A stretch of DNA of 64,000 nt, from contig NC_058342.1 in the NCBI RefSeq assembly GCF_905475395.1, forward strand, positions 16,340,640-16,404,639, read 5' to 3'. The position numbers and the translations under genes are program-made. Origin of the DNA: Chrysoperla carnea. Lineage: Eukaryota; Arthropoda; Insecta; Neuroptera; Chrysopidae. Positions 56,040 through 64,000 of the stretch are shown in pieces. The notes under the pieces were generated by a model. That model searched no databases. It saw only the letters and a program-made list of their open reading frames with translations, and was not told the origin of the DNA. The number at the start of each line of letters is the position of its first letter. Position 1 is the first letter of the stretch.

Positions 56040-56960
56040 CTAGATTGATACCCTCCCGCTTCACTGGGCTTAAAAGTAAAAAACACCGCATTATAGCCTT
56101 CACCTCTCTTGATGTGCACAGTTTTCAATTTTGTTAAATGCAAAATAGTCATAATTCATTGAATATATCAGAAAAGTTGGCCATGAATGGTTTGACATTT
56201 ACTATTTTAAATTTTTACAGAATTCTTTAATTTATGGTTCAAAATGATGATCATAAATCTGATCCATTTATAATCATAATTTTGAACCATACATTACAGA
56301 TTTCTGTAAAAATTTAAAAAGTGGTAAATGTAAAAGTTAATTTTTTTTAATATATCTTTATAAATTATAGTTCATGTGTTATTCTGATATATCAGCTATA
56401 TTGCTGTACAGTTTCATTAAAAACCATTCGCTAGTTTAAGCGTGAAAGCGTAACAAACAAACAAACATACATGCATACTTTGACATTTATAATATACTAG
56501 CCCGAAACCCGCCCGTTTCACTGGGCTTAAAAGTAAAAAACACCGCATTATAGCCTTCACCTCTCTTGATGTGCACAGTTTTCAATTTTGTTAAATGCAA
56601 AATAGTCATAATTCATTGAATATATCAGAAAAGTTGGCCATGAACGGTTTGAAATTTACTATTTTAAATTTTTACAGAATATTTTAATTTATGGTTCAAA
56701 ATGATGATTATAGATCTGCCCCATCTGTGATCATCATATATAACAGAATTCTGTAAAAATTTAAAATAGTAAATGTCAGATTAAATTTTATTTTATTTTT
56801 TTCATTTAACTTTATAAATTATAGCTCATGTGTTATTCTGATATATCAGCCATATTGCTGCACAGTTTCATTAAAAACCATTCGCTAGTTTTAGCGTGAA
56901 AGCGTAACAAACAAACAAACATGCTTACTTTCACATTTATAATATATAGGGATAGGGATA
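56040..56960 (-). mobile_element. Non-autonomous Helitron interrupted by a second copy
   Basis: On the minus strand the outer copy ends with CTAG at 56040. Its body runs to 56496 (TATATTATAAATGTC on that strand). Its first bases, TATCCCTA, are found on the other side of the inner element at 56953-56960. Joining the two sides restores the family 5' end TCCCTA|TATATT. Confidence 0.75.
56497..56952 (-). mobile_element. Inner, nested non-autonomous Helitron (456 bp)
   Basis: A complete copy: TCCCTATATATT at 56952 on the minus strand, hairpin and CTAG at 56497-56500. Its 3' ~200 bp is almost identical to the outer copy, so the two are very close relatives. Confidence 0.8.
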
Positions 56961-57134
56961 TACGAACTCAACCTCACTAATTACGTCCTGAGCACGCTAT
57001 CAAAATTGAGCTTGATATCTTTTTTCGTTTTTGAGTTACTGCGTTGTTGGACGGACAGACGAATGAACGAAAATTCAAACGGACAACCGGAAATGTATTT
57101 TATAAACACCTATATTTCATATATACATGATATA
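56960..57134 (+). repeat. RepA copy, fragmentary
   Basis: From TACGAACTCAACCTCACTAA to ATATACATGATATAATAAA, with the ACCTATA block partly deleted. Confidence 0.6.
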
Positions 57135-57429
57135 ATAAATTAAACATTTGCCCGTGAAGAAATTAAAAACCCCTGAAAACTTTCTTGGTGTTAACCTAAG
57201 TAAGTTGGCTGTATAGCAAATTTGCTGAAGGCAATTTTAATTAATAAAAAAAAACCTAAGTAAGGCATGAGTTAGTGGTGCAAATGTTTCTATTTGTTAG
57301 TGTTCAATAAAGTGTTAATTCAATGAAAAGACCAATGTTAAAGTTGGCTTACAAAATTAATTAATAGACAACTTGAATTACGTATACGTTATAAGTGTAT
57401 AATAGTTTTCGATTATTTGACAAACCCTT

Positions 57430-58337
57430 TACATCTACGTCATACAAGCTGCCCTTACTAATTTTAAACTTTACACATGAACGGCGAACACGAAAAGATA
57501 AGTTTCACAACCGAATTTGAGTCGAATGGTACTTTACCATTTTCAGACCTATTAATTTCCCATCATAAAAACAAATTCGATTTTGATATTTATAGAAAAC
57601 CGGCTCATACTGATAGATACATCACATCAGATTCTTATTGTCACAAAAGCAAAAAATTTGCAGTTTTTCATTCTTTAATAAATAGATTTATAAATATTCC
57701 ACTTTCTAGATCTTCTTATCTTGAGTAATTAAAATACATTCAAAACTTTGCCGTTTTTAATGGTTACTCAACCGATGTTGTAGATTCTACCCTCCGAAAA
57801 TGCCAATGACGTAAAAGAAGTAGGGATACAATCTCCTTTGAGAAAGTTTTCGAAAAGAATAAGTGGGCTAGAGTTATATTTAACCATCAATAGAATATTG
57901 AACAAATCTGGAATTTCAGTTGGTTTTACATCCCAGAAATTACAACACACCTTGGGTCAAGCCAAGGATTCAATTTCGGACGCACAAGAATCGGGTATCT
58001 ACTAAATTTCTTACTCGAATTGTCCTAAAATTTATTTGGGGCAGACCAAGCGACATATGTCAATCCACGAAAAAGAACATATAAGCGATGCCAAAGAATC
58101 ATTAAATCGAGAAATCTTGTATTGCAGACCATGTTCTAAATACAGAACACAAAATTCTACCTGCCAAATTGATTAAATCTGTTAGTTGTCACAATAGTTT
58201 AGATGCTTACAAAAGTATTTTAATTCATAAGGTAGGCAATAAGACTCTGCACTGGGATAAAGGTTCTAGTGCAATAAATAAGCCGGAAAATGTGGAAAAG
58301 TGGTGGAACAGCTCCGATTTCAAAAATTTTTTGTGAA
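57430..58337 (+). pseudogene. Penelope-like retroelement: RT end plus GIY-YIG domain
   Basis: 57477-57728 reads ISFTTEFESNGTLPFSDLLI, then FDIYRKPAHTDRYITSDSYC and KFAVFHSLINRFINIPLS. This is the C-terminal end of a Penelope-type reverse transcriptase. After stops and a frameshift, LKYIQNFAVFNGYSTDVVDS continues the domain. About 57990-58110 encodes SGIY-stop-ISYSNCPKIYLGQTKR, a GIY-YIG endonuclease with one stop codon. The C-terminus ends near 58337 with KVGNKTLHWDKGSSAIN and WWNSSDFKNFL. The polymerase core is absent; inactive. Confidence 0.82.
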
Positions 58338-59950
58338 CGTATTCCTTAGACCTCTAGGATTATTCAGCCGCACTAACCTTGGCATTGGAAAAAAAACTGA
58401 GAAAGTTAGGGTAGTTTTCCCATCCCCAAAACTCTCTAAATAGTAGCAGTGAAAACAAATCAATATTTCAACTCAAAAATCGTCTTCCGAGGGTTTTTGA
58501 GGTCGTTGATCATGAATTCAAGATTAAAAAGCAACTGAATATGGTTTCAACCCCATTAAAATTACCCTTATAGTGATAGAGACAAAAACTTTATTAAATT
58601 CAAAATTTTGCCTCAGAAATCGTGTCTCGTGGAGCTTTTAGGTTCGGTGTTCACAAATTTAAGGTCAAAAATCAATTGAAGATTGTTTCAACCCCCTTAA
58701 AACTACCCCTAGAAGTGACAATGATAAAAAAAAAATTGAAAATTCTGAATTTCACCTCAGAAATTGTCTCTCTCTGGTTTTAGAAGTCATTGATAATGAA
58801 TTTGAGGGCAAGAAGCAACTGAATGTAGTCCCAAGCCACCCCTAAAGGCCACCCCTAGAAGTGACAGAGAAAAAATTTAAAATTGTTCCTGGAATATCGT
58901 CTTTCGGGGGGTTTTTGGGGCCGCTGATCGCGAATCCAAGGTCAAAAAGTAACTTGGATGGTTGCAACCCCATTAAAACTACCCCTAGAAATGTCAATGA
59001 TAAATAAATTTTGAAAATACTGAATTTCACTACAGAAATTGCCTCTCTGCGGTTTTAAGAGTCGCTGATCATGAATTTGAGGTCAAAAAGTAACTGAATG
59101 TCACAGCATCCTTATTAAAACCTCCCCTAGAAGTGACAGAGATAAAATTTTAAATTTGAATTCTCTCCTCGAATATCGAATTTCGGGTAATTTTGGGGGC
59201 GCTGATTACGAATCCAAGGTCAAAAAGTAGCTGAAGAGGGTTGCAACCCCAAAAAAACTACCCCCAGATGTCTTGCCATCAGATTCATTATCAACGACTT
59301 CAAAAACCACAGAAAGACAATTTCTAAAATAAAATTCAAAGTTTTCCAAATTTTTTAATCATCTACACTTCTAGGGGTAGTTTTAATAGGGTTGCAACCA
59401 TCCAAGTTACTTTTTGACCTTGAATTCGTGATCAGCGATGCCAAAAACCCCCCGAAAGACGATATTCGATTAAAAATTTAAAATTTTATCTCTGTTTCTT
59501 CTAGGGGTGGTTTTTAGGGGTGGCTTGGAACTACATTCAGTTGCTTCTTACCCTCAAATTCATTATCAACGACTTCAAAAACCGCAGAAAGACAATTTCT
59601 GAGGTCAAATTGAAAATTTTCAAAATTTTTTAAATATTGACACTTCTAGGGGTAGTTTTAATGGGGTTGCAACCATTTTCAGTTGTTTTTAAACCTTGAA
59701 TTCATGATTAGTGACCTCGAAAACCCTCGGAAGACGATTTTTGAGGTGAAATATTGATTTGTTTTCACTGTTACTATTTGGGGATGGGAAAACTACCCTA
59801 ACTTTCTCAGTTTTTTTTCCAATGCCAAGGTTAGTGCGGCTGAATGTTCCTAGAGGTCTAAGGAACACGTACACAAAAAATTTTTGAAATCGGAGCTGTT
59901 CCACCACTTTTCCACATTTGATGGTATTTTCCGGCTTATTTACTGTAGTA
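58240..59950. repeat. ~1.7-kb fold-back array downstream of the Penelope relic
   Basis: 58260-58510 (ATAAATAAGCCGGAAAATGTGG through AGCAGTGAAAAC to TCATGAATTCAAG) recurs as reverse complement at 59690-59945. Between them units of ~115-125 bp repeat, each with ACTACCCCTAGAAGTGACA, a TTTCACCTCAGAAATTGTCT block and GATCATGAATTTGAGGTCAA. They are in forward orientation to about 59270 and inverted afterwards. Confidence 0.8.
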
Positions 59951-60439
59951 TTCTATACCTGACTCTGAATTGATAAAATGGACAACTGTTAAAGGTCAAG
60001 CCATAAAACAATTCTCGTCAGTTAAGGCGAACTTGGACACACCCATCCCACTAACATTACCGAATGTTAGATATAAATTGAGGTCGATAAAATAATTTTT
60101 CAAACCCACCAAATAATTTGTTGTGAAATGTTTACAAAAAGTTTGGTGGAATTGAGAAATATTTTTCTTCAAATTTGTGATAATTTTAATTTTTGTAAAT
60201 CGTTATTGTAATCGTTGGTAATGTTTTGCTTATTTATTTTTAATTTTGTGTAAAATCTTTGTAATGTGTCATATAAATAAATTTTGCTAATGACGATGAT
60301 TGCATTGCAATCGAAATATCGATATTTAGCGACATGTAAGTCTGTTGTATGTTTTTTAATTGTATTTTTTAAATAGAATTTCTTAATATACAATTTTATT
60401 TCGAGTATCGTGGTATATATTTCAATAACTACTTGATCG

Positions 60440-60520
60440 TTTCATTGAATTTAAAATTTATTGTTTATTAACAAACAGAAACATTTGCACCACTGACTCA
60501 TGCCTTGCTAATGATATTCG
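60440..60520. repeat. Inverted partner of the left Penelope flank
   Basis: AACAGAAACATTTGCACCAC and CATGCCTTGCTAATG are the reverse complement of 57262-57305 (GGCATGAGTTAGTGGTGCAAA onward). This marks 57262-60520 as one large inverted structure. Confidence 0.65.
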
Positions 60521-60997
60521 ACACCTGAGAAACACATTCTATGAGGTTTTAAAAAATGTTAGCGGTTTCTTTCATTTTCCTTTATTTGCCGATTTCTGTA
60601 ACATCTTTTACTGTATTAATAATATAAGCAAGTAGGTTTTTATTCGGCGATCAATATATTTTTTCAATGTCGATGTTGCCTCAATAATATTGGCCGTTAG
60701 TCTTAGTTGGTAATGTGTAAAATGTTTTATTGGGCACACATTACCCAAATTTCGTATGAATGCCACACATCCTCCGCATACAGAATAAAATGTATATGCC
60801 ACTGTACGATAATACTTTCCGTCAGATTATAAACGGCAGACCCAGATCTACATTTTTTTAAGCAGGGAGGGAACTTGATAATGGCGCCCCCTCTCTCCAG
60901 CGTTTGAGATATACTGTTAGGAAAACTCAGAAAAACACTGGGTGACATTTAAAGGAGAAAATAAAATCCTTTTAATTAACCCCCGAACCAAAAAAAA
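60521..60997. other. No gene seen
   Basis: Short chance frames only. Confidence 0.4.
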
Positions 60998-61270
60998 GGA
61001 GTGCTATAAGTAAGACCGCTATGTGTGTCTTCTGTGGCATCGTAACGTCTAACCAGATGAACCGATTTTGATTTTCTTTGTTTTTGATGTTCTTCTCTAT
61101 GTTTCAAGTGCGAGTTTAGAACTTAAAAATAGGCGATGATCCTCAAAACTGGTTCAGTTTGGAGAAGGCTCTAAGGAAAAAGGTAATTTAATGGACAGTG
61201 TTCTTAGATACGTATCACGTGCGAATTTAGGGTTCCGTACCCCAAAAATTGTTCGGGTTTTTTTTTAAAT
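60998..61270 (+). repeat. RepC dispersed repeat, copy 3
   Basis: GGAGTGCTATAAGTAAGACCG, TGGCATCGTAACGTCTAACC, ATGTTTCAAGTGCGAGTTTAG and GGCGATGATCCTCAAAA are shared with 11680-11905. Confidence 0.55.
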
Positions 61271-61439
61271 TTTGTAAATTTCACTTTTATCTATATGCTA
61301 AAAATTTTAATTTGCGTGACATAAAATTAACATAAGAAACATATAATCAGGAAAGACAACTGACAATAAATTAACATTTCCTTGACCATTCGGATCCGGA
61401 ATTTTCTCCTCTCTAATCTACAGTTCCACACGCTGTGCT

Positions 61440-61830
61440 TTTGTCTCTCTTTTCTTTTGAAAGAATCTTTTACCTCATTAAAGTCCAAAACAAAGGCAGT
61501 TTTAGATTCAATAACTAGGATCGCTAAGCCTCTACGTTCGTGACTATATTCAGTTTCTTAAGCTTCTTCTAAAAGCTTTACTAACAATAAGAAACGCTTT
61601 TTGTAAGTCATGATTGCACAAATGTTGTAAAACGTCGAATGCATTGGATTTTCATTAATTTCGGTTATTAGCTCTTTAAATATAAGTCTTGACGAAAATC
61701 AACCGCATTCAAGTCTTTTGAATATTTTTATGTTAGATCGGATCCATTTATCTGCTGATCCTTGGATCCAACATGCGACACGTTCATAAATTAACTTAGG
61801 ATGTGTTCAAAAACCTACTAGGCGTTTGAA
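61440..61830 (-). pseudogene. hAT transposase C-terminal relic (copy 2)
   Basis: On the minus strand it reads ITEINENPMHSTFYNICAIM, then KKRFLLLVKLLEEA-stop-ETEY and HERRGLAILVIESKTAFVLD followed by FNEVKDSF. The RxxGLAILxIE...DFxxVxDSF ending resembles hAT transposases. Stops and lost residues show decay. Paralogous to 37440-37800. Confidence 0.5.
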
Positions 61831-62645
61831 AAGCTTTTTTTTCAAACGGTATTCGCAAAAATAGACACAGAAAAATTAGACCGAAAATTTTATAGACCCG
61901 GAGTATTGTTGTAATTACGAGTTGGTTGGGTTGAATTTGTCAACTGTAGAAGAGTTGGTTGAGTTCCGAAGTTTTTAGCCCTTGTGTTCAAAAATGGGAC
62001 CTATTACAGAAATTTTAGTCGGTCTGGTTTTTCCTAAATACTTTTCAAACACATTATATAATGAAACTTCCAACTCGCGCTAACACAACACTTATTAACA
62101 AAAATGAACTCATTTGTTGGGTTTAGTTTGTCTGGGTCGAGTTTGCACGGATTGTTTTGGTTTTTTGTCCTTTGTTCGGAATATAAATTTACAATCTTAC
62201 TAATTGATTTATAATCTGACGGAAAGTATAATTTTGTGATGATATACACACATAAAGATAAAACCATAGTGCTGCAAAGACGCCGCCCAAACGGTTAATC
62301 GCAGTAGAGAGAGGCAGATAAGATAGATGCGTATAGCTGTCTTTCTTAAACGTGCTATAATCATACATATGTGCTTGATTGTAGTTGCAATTATTATTAG
62401 CTGCGAGACCGAGAGGAAAGAACGTCTATTAGTTTCCTATGATTATACAGCTCTATGGTATTATTATCTCTATGCATATACATGGAATTGCAAGTTACAC
62501 AATTTTAAGAAATATGTTGCGAACAAAAGTTGTAAACATTTTTACAAGGAACAACTTTACACAACTAAAGAAGGAAATGCACGACATTTATAGACAAAAA
62601 CGTTGAACCACGTTCATAAATTAATGTTTTAAAAGAAAAACGTTA
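61831..62645. other. No gene seen
   Basis: Two frames of 77 and 88 codons on opposite strands (62034-62267, 62327-62593) have no recognisable domain. Confidence 0.4.
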
Positions 62646-62647
62646 TA

Positions 62648-63413
62648 CAGTAGAATCTCGATAAGCTAAAGTACAAGGGAAACAAAAAATATTTTAAGTT
62701 ATAGAGGTTTTTAGTTATCAAGGGTCTATGTTATTGAATGCATCAGAAGGATGGGATGTTCTAAATTAGGGAATTCGGCATTTTTTTGTCTTTTACATTG
62801 AAGATTTCCTCCTGATTCTTGTTTCTTCAAGATTTCAGCTTCTTTTTTAATGATGAGAGACAATGTACTCTCATGTATTCCAAATTGAGCCGCAACTTCT
62901 TTCCTTTTCAATCCATTTTTCACTGCTTCTATAGCTTTTAATTTATCAGCGTAGGTGAGGGTTGTTAGTTTTCTTTTTGTACTCATTTTAAGACAGTTTT
63001 ATCACACAGTAAGTAAAGCGATGTTTCCAGAACAACAATCAAAAAACTTATGATGCAAGTAAGTCGTTGTCACAAAGCTAACCACCGCAAAGCTTTGAAG
63101 AATTTAGATAAAGCAAACAATAGGTAATGTTATTGTTTACGTTAACAAGTAAAAACGTGCAAGCAATAAATATCGAAACCATTTGTTTTGACACTCTTTC
63201 AAAATGACTCATTCACACAATTTTATGTTATAGAGGTTGTGGAAACATTTCTTTTAGTTACTGAGGGCCTAACAGAAATTATTTATTTAAGTTATAGAGG
63301 TTGCGTATTTTAAGCTATAGAGGTTTTGGGCTCTGATGGGAAGGGAACGTAGTATTTTTTGAAGTAACTAAGGTTTTTATGTTACCGAGGTTTAACTTAT
63401 CGAGATTCTACTG
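62648..63413 (-). mobile_element. Tigger/pogo-type element reduced to its DNA-binding ORF
   Basis: Terminal inverted repeat CAGTAGAATCTCGATAAG at both ends (62648 onward and up to 63413), flanked by TA on each side: TA|CAG...CTG|TA. This is the signature of Tc1/mariner-pogo transposition. 766 bp, with room for only one short ORF; the DDE catalytic domain is deleted. Confidence 0.87.
62726..62986 (-). CDS. CENP-B/pogo-type helix-turn-helix protein, truncated transposase
   Basis: 86 residues from an ATG. STKRKLTTLTYADKLKAIEAV is followed by KNGLKRKEVAAQFGIHESTL and SLIIKKEAEILKK. This is the N-terminal psq/CENP-B-N helix-turn-helix of Tigger transposases, with the recognition helix around EVAAQFGIHESTLS. 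After about residue 62 the frame runs into non-transposase sequence (NAEFPNLEHPILLMHSIT) and stops, so the second HTH and the DDE domain are missing. If expressed, it could bind Tigger ends without cutting. No host promoter is visible. Confidence 0.75.
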   Translation of the reverse strand: MSTKRKLTTLTYADKLKAIEAVKNGLKRKEVAAQFGIHESTLSLIIKKEAEILKKQESGGNLQCKRQKNAEFPNLEHPILLMHSIT

Positions 63414-63415
63414 TA

Positions 63416-64000
63416 ATTATGTTCGAAAATTGTGTTAGATATCTCTGGTTCTTCTGGTCAGATTAATGTCAGCCTATTAAAATTTTTCTTATTTTTATCA
63501 TTCAATTACCAGGTTTTGCACTTTGATATAATTTTTTGGAACTGACATATTCCACTTGTTTATTAGCGCTTGCGGTGCCCATCAATATAGGAAAGGAGAT
63601 GTTAAAAAATAAAACATAGAAAAAATTTGTTGGGAACGTATCTCAACTATTTTCTTTATATAAAATGTAGCAAATAAGTAATCGTAAACTCATAGTTAGT
63701 AAAAATTGCTAGAAGTGCATTGCTATTTTTCGAAATTTCGGCCCTTGGATTCGGCCGTATGAATTCGGCTATGCGTAATTGAAGGTATTTTTAACGGCAA
63801 GGGACTAAAAGTAATTTTGCACGAAAAATTCCTAAAATAAAGTTTTCAACGACATAGAGCTAAAGAAAAATTTTAGGACCATTAGCTGTTTTGAATTTTG
63901 AAATTTGTCGATATTTAACATATAAATATTATCAAAGATAATAAATGAGAACTCTAGGATATTTCGAAATAAATTTTGATTTTTGCCCCAATTTCATAGA
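63416..64000. other. No gene seen
   Basis: AT-rich sequence to the window edge. Confidence 0.4.

Noticed and set aside
62327..62593. 88-codon plus-strand frame
   Set aside because: No recognisable motif; an equally long frame lies on the other strand next to it; likely chance.

Overview
The window is AT-rich insect-type nuclear DNA. The evidence is an insect errantivirus-like endogenous retrovirus with a baculovirus-F/gypsy-type Env, tRNA-derived SINEs, Helitron, hAT and Tigger relics, Penelope-like remnants with GIY-YIG domains, and eukaryotic splice and core-promoter signals. I cannot name the species or order. No complete host gene is visible. Most of the sequence is an accumulation of nested, mostly decayed mobile elements in low-complexity DNA. 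A single short open block ending in a good splice donor (about 42860-42977) is the only candidate host exon.

Layout. 1-9 kb holds relics of two families that recur through the window: a ~0.45 kb non-autonomous Helitron (5' TCCCTATA..., 3' hairpin plus CTAG) and a ~0.6 kb unclassified dispersed repeat here called RepA (at least 15 copies or fragments). There is also a nested terminal-inverted-repeat element and a ~95-bp-arm palindrome. 9-16 kb has a SINE, a hAT MITE with an exact 8-bp target duplication, a Tigger pseudogene, and a GC-rich inverted-repeat element inserted into a RepA copy and containing the C-terminal end of a retrotransposon protein. 16-22 kb is mostly featureless, with a second SINE and more RepA.

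22500-30615 is a complete 8116-bp LTR retrovirus-like provirus on the minus strand, inserted in a TA microsatellite. Its two 569-bp LTRs look identical. It has a tRNA-Arg-type primer binding site, a purine tract, an intact gag with two CCHC knuckles, an intact pol in the -1 frame, and an intact env with signal peptide, furin site, fusion-peptide region and membrane anchor. Expression logic can be read from the sequence. A TTTAAAC slippery heptamer in the gag-pol overlap is followed 8 nt later by a predicted H-type pseudoknot. A strong splice donor in the leader and an acceptor abutting the env ATG would make a subgenomic env mRNA.

31-46 kb holds a heat-shock-element-like cluster with a TATA/initiator core promoter, a second hAT MITE with perfect target duplication, Helitron helicase and hAT transposase pseudogenes, a second Tigger relic, the candidate exon and a Penelope-type GIY-YIG fragment between inverted repeats. 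At 45657-46414 a complete non-autonomous Helitron carries five perfect arrays of 5-8 alternating GAA/TTC pentamers, the binding pattern of heat shock factor. 46-64 kb has further RepA and Helitron copies (one nested inside the first six bases of another), a Penelope pseudogene joined to a ~1.7 kb fold-back array of ~120-bp units, and a Tigger-family element that keeps only an intact DNA-binding-domain ORF.
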